NCBI GenBank assembly: GCA_964455905.1
Contig: CAYVYN010000006.1
Span: forward strand, 1-64,000
Length of the DNA: 64,000 nucleotides
Origin: CAIJXB01 sp964455905
GTDB taxonomy: Bacteria; Chlamydiota; Chlamydiia; Chlamydiales; Rhabdochlamydiaceae
Direction of reading: 5' to 3'
Shown: positions 27,438 to 35,880 of the stretch, one piece after another
Position numbering within the stretch: position 1 is the first letter of the stretch
Layout of the letters: every line of letters begins with the position of its first letter
Notes under the pieces: model-generated
What the model saw: the letters and a program-made list of their open reading frames with translations, nothing else
Told to the model about the DNA's origin: nothing
Databases searched by the model: none
Made by a program: the position numbers and the translations under genes

Positions 27438-27872
27438 ATGGCGATTATCGATATTATAAAAACAGAGCAGGAACGAAGTGTAGTAGAAGAGGATCTTGTA
27501 AAAAGCTCGTTTTCTTGGGAGACCATGTTTTCTTCTTTGTGCGCTCGTTTCTTTTTTCTTGTACTTATTGTATTTGATGCCTTTTGGTTTTGTTATCTTA
27601 TCTGCAAGATGGGGCTTTACAGTGTCCTTTATCTAGGCTTTCTAGGTTCTTCTTCTGCCCTCCAAGCAAAGTTGCGAAAAAACTGGGTTTCTATAAAACG
27701 TTCTCTTATTTGCGCTCTTGCTCTTGCTGTTGCTTTATTTAGTCCGGCCTTTGGGGTTATGATCGGTTGTACTTATTTTTTAATGTATGATAAGAAGGGG
27801 ATTGAGGAGGTTGTTCCTTCTTCCCTGCGCTCTCAGTTTAAGGAGCTTTTCGCAGCAGCCGGGGATAATTAA
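27438..27872 (+). CDS. Unknown membrane protein, 144 aa, Inc-like topology
   Basis: It has hydrophobic segments at about residues 36-58, 60-75 and 88-115, and no cleavable signal. Both ends are soluble and acidic. It starts 8 nt after sthA, so it is probably in the same transcript. Paired hydrophobic stretches could mean an inclusion-membrane protein or a small inner-membrane protein. I recognise no family. Confidence 0.6.
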   Translation: MAIIDIIKTEQERSVVEEDLVKSSFSWETMFSSLCARFFFLVLIVFDAFWFCYLICKMGLYSVLYLGFLGSSSALQAKLRKNWVSIKRSLICALALAVALFSPAFGVMIGCTYFLMYDKKGIEEVVPSSLRSQFKELFAAAGDN

Positions 27873-27946
27873 TTTCCATTTTCAATATGTTGCAATATTA
27901 TTTTTAATTGTGATATAATTGATTTTAATTAATTTGAGAGGTGTTT

Positions 27947-28741
27947 ATGAATAATAGTTTTTTCGTGATTCTATTAAGCGTTTTTGGCTTGTCTTTTTTA
28001 GCAGGTTTCTCCTCGGTGGTGGCAGGTGTTTCCCAAAAGACTCAAAATCAACAGATTGCAAACGTTAGCTTTTCGGATGCTTTCATTGCTGCTCAGGAAT
28101 CTTTAAAAAAATGGGCTAATAATGATGCAGATGTCCTCGATCAGTTTGGAAAACTTGTTGATTCTTTGAAAAATGGGATATCTAAAGGGGCTATTTCGGA
28201 AAAAGATGCAGCTGTTGTTCTTAGAGCGGTTTCTTTTGCTGCAGAAAAACATAAGCTACAGGTTAGAAAAAATGCGCAAAAAACACCTTACGTGATTCAT
28301 CCTTTGGGGGTGGCAGATCAGGTAATTCGCATTGGTCAGGTTTATAATAAAGATGTCTTAGTTGCAGCACTACTTCATGATACATTAGAAGATACAGTAA
28401 CAACGCCAGGAGAGATTGAAAGTTATTTTGGAAAAACTGTAGCGCAGTATGTGGTCGATATGACCGATGATAAAAGGTTGTCTTCTAAGGAAAGAAAAAA
28501 ACAACAGATCATTCGTGCTTTACACCAGTCAAAAGAAGTAGCGATTATTAAATTTTCCGATAAACTACATAACTTAAATACATTAATGAGAGATCCTCCC
28601 GAAGGGTGGACACAGGACCGTATGGATCAATACTTTCAGTGGGCTCAAGCTGTTGTAGATAATCTGCCTTCTGTGAATGATTCATTAAAAGATGCTGTCC
28701 ATAATTCTATTGTTAAGTATTGGGATATGCAAAATAAGTAG
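27947..28741 (+). CDS. Exported MESH1-like HD hydrolase (RelA/SpoT hydrolase fold)
   Basis: The region from about residue 100 matches the MESH1/HDDC3 small alarmone hydrolase family closely: TPYVIHPLGVA, LVAALLHDTLEDT, FGKTVAQYVVDMTDDK, KFSDKLHNL and PEGWTQDRMDQYFQWAQAVV. With the ATG at 27947 (GAGAGG upstream), His118, His144, Asp145, Glu148, Asp149 and Asp205 fall at the same spacing as human MESH1 His35, His61, Asp62, Glu65, Asp66 and Asp122, and Arg107-Lys108 match Arg24-Lys25. These proteins hydrolyse (p)ppGpp or the 2'-phosphate of NADPH. Unusually, it has an N-terminal signal-like segment and about 70 extra residues, so it may be exported. 264 aa. It has no synthetase domain. Confidence 0.85.
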   Translation: MNNSFFVILLSVFGLSFLAGFSSVVAGVSQKTQNQQIANVSFSDAFIAAQESLKKWANNDADVLDQFGKLVDSLKNGISKGAISEKDAAVVLRAVSFAAEKHKLQVRKNAQKTPYVIHPLGVADQVIRIGQVYNKDVLVAALLHDTLEDTVTTPGEIESYFGKTVAQYVVDMTDDKRLSSKERKKQQIIRALHQSKEVAIIKFSDKLHNLNTLMRDPPEGWTQDRMDQYFQWAQAVVDNLPSVNDSLKDAVHNSIVKYWDMQNK

Positions 28742-28761
28742 TTTTTGTTTTTTTAGGTTTC

Positions 28762-28808
28762 AAATGGGATCGATGCTTTTTAGCCTTTGATCCCATTTTT
28801 TTTTCCAA
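28762..28808 (+). terminator. Terminator after the MESH1-like gene
   Basis: AAATGGGATC (28762-28771) pairs with GATCCCATTT (28789-28798), and a run of T follows. It ends the sthA-membrane protein-MESH1 group. Confidence 0.8.
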
Positions 28809-28903
28809 TTCTTATTTTTCTTAAATTACTACAACCTGTGTAAAAAAAAGAGGAAGAGAATTATAGTTCTTTTTGAGGACATTTTATAGGCAAAGAGGGT
28901 GTT

Positions 28904-31696
28904 TTGAAAAGGGATTTAGAAAATATAGGATCTGTTCCGTGCGATGATCCGTTTTTTTTAACGTCTATATTTTTTGATGTTTTAAATAGTTGTGATGATT
29001 TAGAGCTCCAGAACTTTTTGGACTTAAAGAAAGAAGCTGAGCTTTCTTTTTTTGGCGAAGCTAGTGGGTTGCAAGACAGTCTTCTTTTTCGGTTTAAACG
29101 AAGAGCGTTTATAGTAGCTAAATCTATTATAGATGAAAAAGGAGATCTCAAAAGACCAGTTCTTTCTCGTATCATTCATCTTTTAGAAGAAAAAGGAAAT
29201 ATTTCTTATCCAGGCAGCTCCGCGGATGGCTTTATGGGGAGACATCTTTTGTCTGTATTAAAAAAAATAGAAGAAGACCCATCTATTTATCAGCTCATTC
29301 GAAAATTTAAAGTCCCTCTTTGCCACCATTTTGCTGAGCAGATTATTAAAGATTCTTTAGGCTTTGAAGAGGGCTCTATACTTAGTGATGTAGATTTAAG
29401 AGTTTCTATTTTGGCAGCCTGTCTTATGAGCTTAAGGCAAAGCGTGGGCTCTTGTTTTGCTACAGCGCCTGCTATTTTGATTCAAAGTGAGCAATTAGAA
29501 AACTTATTAAAAGATCTTTATGAGCTTCTAATGACAGGAAAGATCAAGAGAACTTTTGGAGGAGCTGAGTTTTCTGTCCCGTTAAGTCCTAGCTCTGGGG
29601 CTGGAGATTTATTAAGGCTCGTTGATTTTTCTAACCCGAATTTTTTAAGGTCTCCAAGTTTAGTCGCAGCATTTCAATCTGTAGATTTAGATTTAAATGA
29701 ACTAGCTAAGCCTTTTTTAGCAAAACAGACAGGTAAGATGAGGCTCCTGGACTTTATTCATGAGGCTCTTTTGATCCATTTTGGACTTAAGGAAGAAGAA
29801 ATTGTTTTGTATGAAAAAATGCAAAAAAACTTAGCTCAAACTAGGGGATTAGGTGGCAGCTTTATTGGATATTTGACCAAAGAGAAAACGCGCTCTTTAG
29901 ATCTTTTACAGAAAAAGGAAAGAACTTTAAAAACTATTTTTAAGTGTTGGGTGGATCATCCTCTTCTTAAAGTATGGGAATTTACTCTAGCTTCTTTTTC
30001 TGAGATAAAAATGGAGTTTTCTAGGTGGAATTTATATCAAAGCCTTGGAATGCACCATGAAGAAGAGTCTGGTATTGGTGAAGTGATTTATCGTACTTTA
30101 GAAAAAAAACTAGAGGAAAGCAATAGGCAGGTAGCTGAATTGCAGACTGAATATGAGATTGCTTTTGATCAATTAAGGGCTACAGAGTCTCTTTTAAAAA
30201 GAGCTTCTTCTGAAGAAGAGGGGCGGCGATTACAAGCAGAACATACTGCTCGACTTCATCACATGCAAGCTTGTTTAGATAGAAGAAATAAATGCCATCA
30301 AGCTGCTTCTTGGTGCTCTTCGTTTTTTCCTTTTCTTATGAAGGAATATGATGCGAAGTTTCAGGAGTATTTTCAAGAGATTTATGATGCGGATATGCAT
30401 GATGTTCAGGTCGGTCGATATGAAGATAGTCCAGCGGGTTTTCGTCTTGTATATAAACACGGAAGAAGTAACGCTTCTTTATGGACTATGATTTATACTC
30501 CAGAACAGTACATTCAGGTGCTAACTGAGTTTTTTTTAGCTGTTGAGTCTCAAATTGGTGGTGAACTAGAAGGGGAGGATGCTGTTTTAGTCCTATCAGA
30601 TGTAACAACAGCTGTTGTATCGCATGTGCAAACAGATGGATTTTTACGGTCTGCTATTTTACGTATGGCTAAAGCTCACGGAGGCGCTTTGCCTAAAGAT
30701 CCTTTGCTTGCTTTAGATAAAATGGAAAAAAAACCTTGGGCGTATACTTCTGGCGGTACAATGACTACACTTTTGAAAGCATATTATCGAAGAGAAGCCG
30801 AGGTTACAGAAGAATCTAAGTGGGTGGAAAGTGAAACGGATCTTCTGATTTTTATTTTAGATGTTTTTAAAAAGATGCCATTTTCTGTAGAGGAAAAAAT
30901 TGTGCAACAAGGTACGGGTATTTTGATGTATTCACCCTCCCATGCTTTTATTTTGTACCCCGATTTCCCTTTTTTGAGAAAAGGCTGGCAAGAAAATATG
31001 TTTACTTATTCTTGGGTTAGGGATCAGGTGATTGTTCCTAGAAGACAGTTTTATGCTTCTTTGTCATTTTCTTTAAGTGAAAAGGTATTTCTTTTAGAAG
31101 AGTTTAGTAAAAAGATTCCAGGTGTTGCTGTTTGGTTGAAATCTGTAGAATGTTTAGAGGGGGGGGCGGTTAAGGATTTTAGAAGCCAGGTTATTACGTC
31201 TTTAAAAGGGCAATTAATTGATCAGGTGGATAGCTTTCTTTATGAGATGTTACCGCTCACTTCTATTAAAGAGTGGAAGGAGGCAGTAGTCAAGCTTTTA
31301 AGTGAGTATCCTCAACAGCAGGTACTTGATCTTTTAGATTTGTTTTCTCCTCCTAAAGCATCTTTTCTAGGGGCTAAGGTTTTGCGAGAAATAGCTCAAG
31401 CTGTTCTTCTTTTAATTCATAATACCGTAACCCTTTCTTTTGATGTGGATCAATATATTGCTAAAAAAGCAGAATCTATTTTTTTAGCTCCCCCGGAGCC
31501 TCTTCTTTTTGCAGATACTAATTGGACAGGGTACTACTTTGCATTTTTGGTGAATCCTGGGACAGGAGAGCTTGAACTTTGGAGGGTAAGTCCTACGGGA
31601 TTACAAGGGGTTCCTATGACAGCCTGGAAACATTGGCTAGATGGTAGAGATAAAGCACTTTGGCATATTTGCTCATCTCCGTTTGAGTACGCATAA
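28904..31696 (+). CDS. Large soluble protein, 930 aa, with papain-like motifs
   Basis: I recognise no named family. Residues 179-190 (QSVGSCFATAPA) match the Gln-x4-Cys oxyanion/nucleophile motif of papain-like cysteine peptidases, with Gln179 and Cys184. A His lies at 680 (SPSHAFILYPDFP) and an Asn at 873 (DTNWTGYYFAFLVN), in the order and style of papain His and Asn. If real, the peptidase core has large insertions. A coiled coil (about 395-450, rich in Glu, Leu and Arg) lies between. No signal peptide is seen. The TTG start has AGAGG before it. The gene is its own unit, followed by a tRNA. Confidence 0.6.
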   Translation: MKRDLENIGSVPCDDPFFLTSIFFDVLNSCDDLELQNFLDLKKEAELSFFGEASGLQDSLLFRFKRRAFIVAKSIIDEKGDLKRPVLSRIIHLLEEKGNISYPGSSADGFMGRHLLSVLKKIEEDPSIYQLIRKFKVPLCHHFAEQIIKDSLGFEEGSILSDVDLRVSILAACLMSLRQSVGSCFATAPAILIQSEQLENLLKDLYELLMTGKIKRTFGGAEFSVPLSPSSGAGDLLRLVDFSNPNFLRSPSLVAAFQSVDLDLNELAKPFLAKQTGKMRLLDFIHEALLIHFGLKEEEIVLYEKMQKNLAQTRGLGGSFIGYLTKEKTRSLDLLQKKERTLKTIFKCWVDHPLLKVWEFTLASFSEIKMEFSRWNLYQSLGMHHEEESGIGEVIYRTLEKKLEESNRQVAELQTEYEIAFDQLRATESLLKRASSEEEGRRLQAEHTARLHHMQACLDRRNKCHQAASWCSSFFPFLMKEYDAKFQEYFQEIYDADMHDVQVGRYEDSPAGFRLVYKHGRSNASLWTMIYTPEQYIQVLTEFFLAVESQIGGELEGEDAVLVLSDVTTAVVSHVQTDGFLRSAILRMAKAHGGALPKDPLLALDKMEKKPWAYTSGGTMTTLLKAYYRREAEVTEESKWVESETDLLIFILDVFKKMPFSVEEKIVQQGTGILMYSPSHAFILYPDFPFLRKGWQENMFTYSWVRDQVIVPRRQFYASLSFSLSEKVFLLEEFSKKIPGVAVWLKSVECLEGGAVKDFRSQVITSLKGQLIDQVDSFLYEMLPLTSIKEWKEAVVKLLSEYPQQQVLDLLDLFSPPKASFLGAKVLREIAQAVLLLIHNTVTLSFDVDQYIAKKAESIFLAPPEPLLFADTNWTGYYFAFLVNPGTGELELWRVSPTGLQGVPMTAWKHWLDGRDKALWHICSSPFEYA

Positions 31697-31785
31697 TTTT
31701 GAAGATTTCATCAATTCTGTTTTTTATTTTTTTTAATGCTTGTGATTAATTCGGTTTGTTTTGTAAGATGTTGGTACTTTATTAT

Positions 31786-31858
31786 CGCGGGATGGAGCAG
31801 TGGTTAGCTCGTTGGGCTCATAACCCAAAGGCCGGAGGTTCGAATCCTTCTCCCGCTA
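31786..31858 (+). tRNA. Initiator tRNA-fMet (CAT), copy 2
   Basis: All 73 nt are identical to the copy at 17861-17933, with the C1-T72 mismatch and three G-C pairs next to the anticodon loop of initiator tRNAs. A strong terminator follows directly. CCA is not encoded. Confidence 0.96.
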
Positions 31859-31868
31859 TTAAGTAACC

Positions 31869-31908
31869 AAACCCCTTAGAGCTTTCGCTTTAAGGGGTTT
31901 TTTATTTT
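31869..31908 (+). terminator. Terminator of the second tRNA-fMet
   Basis: AAACCCCTTA (31869-31878) pairs with TAAGGGGTTT (31891-31900), the inner GAGC/GCTT extends the stem to a TTTC loop, and a T-rich tail follows. It can also serve the convergent gene at 31909. Confidence 0.85.
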
Positions 31909-32754
31909 CTATTCAATGAAAAACGTTTTTTCTACGTTATTAAAAGAGCCTTCTACTAAATTGTTTTGTGGATTGATTAGCTCTAGGCGAATTTTATGAG
32001 CTCCTTTTTTTAGTCCATAAATGTAGTAAGGATTCCACTCATATAAAAACCGTTGATTTTCACCATCGATGGTTACACGAACTTTGTATCCATCTTTAGA
32101 TAGGGCGCAGTTTTTAATATAAAAATCTAATAAGATAGGCTTGCTTTCGTCCTGATAGGTTCCTTGAGGTGTGTTATATGTTAGATATGGTTTTTTTAAG
32201 TCAAAAGGAACGCCTTCTTTTTTCTGAAAGTAGAAAACGCTATCCATATAACTTTTGCCTTCTTTTAAGCTTTCTCCGTATGATCTACAAGGAAATGCAC
32301 GGATTATATGCACTCCGGGCTTTAGAGAAAAAGGTATTTCAAACTCAGCGATTTGGTCAAAGTAGTCATCGTGGTCATCGACAGCATCAAAAAGAGCTTC
32401 GTTGATTTCAAAATAATCGTGATCGTCAATAAAAATATGAATGGTTTGTCCTTCATCATTACTGTAGATTTCTTTTTTTCTAGGAAATTCGCTATCTACG
32501 CCAAGAGGAAACCAATCTAGCCTCATTTCCACATGTACTGTATCTTTTTTTTCAACGTAGCCATAGTTCGGATATTGAAGACGAAGCTCTACGTCGTCTG
32601 GTGCAGGGGTGCGATCTACAGGTACTACTTGAATGTCGTTAGGATTTGGGCTTCCTTCTTTTGTCTCTACAGCAGAGTAAAGAAAAAGAGAGCTGACAAA
32701 AAAACCAGCGCTCATAAGCATTAGGGGTATTGTTTTATTTTTAAAAGTTAGCAT
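31909..32754 (-). CDS. Exported protein of unknown function, 281 aa
   Basis: It begins with a signal peptide or anchor (PLMLMSAGFFVSSLFLYSA). The rest is beta-rich and hydrophilic, with two likely immunoglobulin-like sandwich domains (residues about 50-170 and 180-281), containing an Asp/His-rich strand (FIDDHDYFEIN) and GVHIIRAFPCRSYGES. I chose the ATG at 32754 because AAGGAGT lies 7 nt upstream; a 20-residue in-frame extension has no ribosome binding site. It is divergent from the phosphate permease gene. I recall a hypothetical gene at this place in Chlamydia but cannot confirm orthology. Confidence 0.7.
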   Translation of the reverse strand: MLTFKNKTIPLMLMSAGFFVSSLFLYSAVETKEGSPNPNDIQVVPVDRTPAPDDVELRLQYPNYGYVEKKDTVHVEMRLDWFPLGVDSEFPRKKEIYSNDEGQTIHIFIDDHDYFEINEALFDAVDDHDDYFDQIAEFEIPFSLKPGVHIIRAFPCRSYGESLKEGKSYMDSVFYFQKKEGVPFDLKKPYLTYNTPQGTYQDESKPILLDFYIKNCALSKDGYKVRVTIDGENQRFLYEWNPYYIYGLKKGAHKIRLELINPQNNLVEGSFNNVEKTFFIE

Positions 32755-32859
32755 GAACAGACTCCTTCTTGTAGCTACTGAATTATCTAACAAATAAAAT
32801 ATTTTACAATTCATGTCTAGATCTATTTAAATAATTTTTATTTAAATTGTTTTTTTGTT

Positions 32860-33867
32860 ATGACTTGTTTTATGGATATTTTACTAATAGCAGTGTTAAT
32901 TGTATTTTTAGGTTTGGTGTTCGATTACACAAATGGATTTCATGATGCTGCAAATGTCGTAGCAACAGTGATAGCGACAAGGGTTTTAGCTCCTGTATCT
33001 GCGATTGTTCTTGCTGGAATATTGAATACGGTTGGAGCTCTCCAAATGAGCCGTGTGGCAGAAACTATTACATCGGGGATTATTGAAACTGCTTTAGCAA
33101 CACCGTTAACTGTTTTAGCAGGTTTAGTTGGAGCTATTATTTGGAATATCTTTACTTGGTATATTGGAATGCCTAGTAGCTCTTCTTACGCGCTAATCGG
33201 AGGCCTTGTCGGGGCTTCAGTTATGACTTCTGGTTTTGAAAGTATTTTGTGGAAAGGGGTTTTTTCTAAGGTTATTATCCCCATGATTTGTTCTCCTTTT
33301 ATTGGTTTTTTTCTTGCTTTTCTTTTGATGAAGAGTATTTCTTTGTTTATTTTACGCAAAAAAAATGGAAGCGGTAAAGAAAAAGTGTTTTCTCACTTAC
33401 AAATAGGTTCTGCTTGTGTAGTTGCGTTAGCTCATGGGTTAAATGATGCGCAAAAAAGTATGGGACTTATTACTTTAGGTCTCTTTTCTTCGGGCTTTTT
33501 ACTCAACAAGCAGGTGCCTTTCTGGGTAATTATATCATGTGCTCTTGTGATGGGACTCGGAACTGCAACAGGGGGGATGAGAATTATTCACACTGTTGGA
33601 TTTTCTATCACAAAATTAAAACCTGTTCAAGGATTTGCAGCAGAACTTTCTGCTTCAGTTATCATTCTTCTAGCAAGTTTTTTAGGTATGCCTATTAGTT
33701 CAACGCATATGATGGTAGGAAGTGTAACTGGAGTCGGCGCTTCTGATCGCTTTTCTTCTGTACGGTGGAGTACTATTCAAAGGCTTATTTGTGTGTGGGT
33801 TTTTTCCTTGCCAGGCTCAGCTCTAGTTGGTGCTTTTTGCTCAAAGGGAATTTTGTATTTTTTTTAA
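32860..33867 (+). CDS. pitA: PiT-family inorganic phosphate permease
   Basis: It has about ten membrane segments. The two PiT signature repeats are visible: DYTNGFHDAANVVATVIATR at residues 25-44 and ALAHGLNDAQKSMGLITLGL in the second half. It imports phosphate, probably by Na+ or H+ symport. 335 aa is short but normal for bacterial PiT. Both ATG 32860 and ATG 32872 lack a clear ribosome binding site, so the start is uncertain by four codons. It stands alone and has a terminator. Confidence 0.93.
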   Translation: MTCFMDILLIAVLIVFLGLVFDYTNGFHDAANVVATVIATRVLAPVSAIVLAGILNTVGALQMSRVAETITSGIIETALATPLTVLAGLVGAIIWNIFTWYIGMPSSSSYALIGGLVGASVMTSGFESILWKGVFSKVIIPMICSPFIGFFLAFLLMKSISLFILRKKNGSGKEKVFSHLQIGSACVVALAHGLNDAQKSMGLITLGLFSSGFLLNKQVPFWVIISCALVMGLGTATGGMRIIHTVGFSITKLKPVQGFAAELSASVIILLASFLGMPISSTHMMVGSVTGVGASDRFSSVRWSTIQRLICVWVFSLPGSALVGAFCSKGILYFF

Positions 33868-33873
33868 AAAGAG

Positions 33874-33905
33874 AAAGCGATAAGTATTTGATCACCTATC
33901 GCTTT
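33874..33905. terminator. Terminator between pit and the Mla-type operon
   Basis: AAAGCGATA (33874-33882) pairs with TATCGCTTT (33897-33905) with a 14-nt loop. It lies between convergent genes. Confidence 0.7.
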
Positions 33906-33916
33906 TTAGAGTTGTC

Positions 33917-35098
33917 TTAAGAAGCTTTTTGAATTTGGATAAGCTCTTCGTTGTATAGCTTGATGCTGTCAGAAAGGCTTTCTATCTCCTTTAAAAACAG
34001 AGTGAAATCTTTGGAAAACTCTTTGTCTTTTAAGATCTCTTGTTTTTTCGGGCTTTTTTCTGCTTTGTCAATAAGCATATTCAGTCTTGATAAGGCTAGA
34101 TTCACAGCTTCAACTTCTTGGTTGAAATACGTTTTAAATGCTTCTGGAGTTTCTAAGGAGCTCATTAAAGTGATCTTTTGAGCGCGCTCTCTTTGCCAGG
34201 TTTTATTTAAATGAAATAAGATACCAAAATGATTGATATCATTCATCATTGTATCAGCCTTGCTTAAAAGAGATGCTACTCTAAGATACATGCCGTCATC
34301 TTGGATTAACTTACCAATTGTTCCTTTACCGCTGGCAATACAGGACGTAATTTCTTGGATAGAACCAGCTATTTGAGTAGCATTTGTGAAAAATTGTCCT
34401 TCTTGCATCGTTAGTAAAGAAGCATCGATTTTTTGCATTGCATTCGAAAAGTTCGTGATACCTTCTTTAGCTGCACCAATAAGGTTACTTTGATTTATGG
34501 AAATTAATGCTTTTTCTGTTTCGTTTAAAGCCCCTTTAAAAGACGTAATGGCTTCAGATAAGGACCCTCCATTTTTATTTAACCAGTCATTCAAGTAACG
34601 GAAAGTTCCTTCCATTTCATTTGCTAATTGGGAGATTTCTGCTAAAGCTGTTTCTAGGGGGTCTGCCGACTGGGCATAAATGGGTTCTTTTCCAATTGGT
34701 TTTGGAATGACATTTTTAGGGGGGGTTACAGGAACAATCGCTATAGATTTTTCTCCAAGCAATCCAGAAGTTTGAATTGTGATTTGGTCTGTGTTGTAGA
34801 TCGTGACACTAGAATCCACCTTGAGAGTTAATTCATAAAAATAGACCCTTCCAAAAGGATCGGAAGGTTGCTCTCTTGCATCTGGAATTTCTTCTACTGA
34901 AACAACTTCTCCAACAGGCTTTCCGGAAAACATGACCCTAGTTCCATCGCCAAGACCGTTTATATTCGAAAAGCGTACAAAATACGTTTTTTCGCCATTT
35001 CCTACGGAGGGCTTTAGAAAAAGAATTAGTGAAATAGTAAAGGCGCAGGCAGCTAGCATCACAAGCCCAACAAGCATGTTTTTAATTTGATCGCCCAT
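33917..35098 (-). CDS. mlaD: MCE-domain lipid-transport protein (MlaD-like)
   Basis: An N-terminal membrane anchor (LVGLVMLAACAFTISLILF) is followed by one MCE domain (about residues 38-130: YFVRFSNINGLGDGTRVMFSG and GLLGEKSIAIVPV) and a long helical C-terminus of about 250 residues. MCE proteins bind lipid in the periplasm between the inner and outer membranes. It overlaps the ATPase stop by 1 nt (TAATG). With the ATPase and permease upstream it makes a complete Mla-type ABC system for phospholipid transfer; the direction of transport is unknown. Confidence 0.9.
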   Translation of the reverse strand: MGDQIKNMLVGLVMLAACAFTISLILFLKPSVGNGEKTYFVRFSNINGLGDGTRVMFSGKPVGEVVSVEEIPDAREQPSDPFGRVYFYELTLKVDSSVTIYNTDQITIQTSGLLGEKSIAIVPVTPPKNVIPKPIGKEPIYAQSADPLETALAEISQLANEMEGTFRYLNDWLNKNGGSLSEAITSFKGALNETEKALISINQSNLIGAAKEGITNFSNAMQKIDASLLTMQEGQFFTNATQIAGSIQEITSCIASGKGTIGKLIQDDGMYLRVASLLSKADTMMNDINHFGILFHLNKTWQRERAQKITLMSSLETPEAFKTYFNQEVEAVNLALSRLNMLIDKAEKSPKKQEILKDKEFSKDFTLFLKEIESLSDSIKLYNEELIQIQKAS

Positions 35099-35880
35099 TA
35101 TGAATTCCCCTTGTAGGTTTCTTTAAAAGATCTAGGATCTTTTGAAATTGTATTGTATAAAAATTTAATTAAAGGATCGTCTATTTTTAAAAATGCGTCA
35201 GGTTCGTCGATGTGAGCAATTTTTCCATCTCGAATTAAAGATAGTCTATCACCCACATAAAGAGCTGAAAACATATCATGAGTAACTACGATACTAGTAG
35301 CCTTGAGCTCTTTTTGCATTTTTACTATTAATTCGTTAATTTGCATAGCCATAATTGGATCTAGCCCTGTTGTAGGTTCGTCGTAGAGAATGATCGAAGG
35401 TCTATATACTATAAGTCTTGCAAGAGCTGCTCTTTTCCGCATCCCTCCAGATAGCTCCGAGGGCATTTTTTTTTGTGTTCCTGCTAGGCCAACCATTTCC
35501 AGTGCTTCTTCTACTTTCGTGGCTATTTCTTGTTTTGTGTAGTGTTTGCCATCAGGAGCTCCATGTTGTATCAGGTGAAATGCAGTATTTTGCTCTACAT
35601 TCATAGAGTCAAAAAGAGCTCCACCTTGAAAAAGCATTCCCATATGACTTAATGCTTTATACAGTTCTTGATCTTTTAAGGAACAGATGAATTGTCCGTC
35701 TACTTCGATAGAGCCTTCATCTGGTTGACAAAGCCCAATAATATGCTTTAGTAGTACGCTTTTGCCAATCCCTGAAGGGCCAAGGATAACAAGGGTCTCA
35801 CCTGTTTTAATTTCTAAGTTAAGGCCCGCCATAATTTGTAGCGTGCCGAATTTTTTCCAGAGGTTATTTATTCGTATCAT
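35098..35880 (-). CDS. mlaF: ABC transporter ATPase (MlaF-like)
   Basis: It has Walker A GPSGIGKSVLLKHIIG, the signature LSGGMRKRAALARL and Walker B IILYDEPTTGLDP. The GMRKRAALAR form and FQGGALFDSMNVEQN are typical of Mla/Mkl-type lipid ATPases rather than sugar or amino-acid systems. 260 aa is normal. Its start overlaps the permease stop by 4 bp and its stop shares a base with the MCE gene start, so the three are translated together. Confidence 0.94.
   Translation of the reverse strand: MIRINNLWKKFGTLQIMAGLNLEIKTGETLVILGPSGIGKSVLLKHIIGLCQPDEGSIEVDGQFICSLKDQELYKALSHMGMLFQGGALFDSMNVEQNTAFHLIQHGAPDGKHYTKQEIATKVEEALEMVGLAGTQKKMPSELSGGMRKRAALARLIVYRPSIILYDEPTTGLDPIMAMQINELIVKMQKELKATSIVVTHDMFSALYVGDRLSLIRDGKIAHIDEPDAFLKIDDPLIKFLYNTISKDPRSFKETYKGNS

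Noticed and set aside
32755..32814. Longer start for the exported protein gene at 31909
   Set aside because: The added 20 residues lack a ribosome binding site, whereas ATG 32754 follows AAGGAGT.
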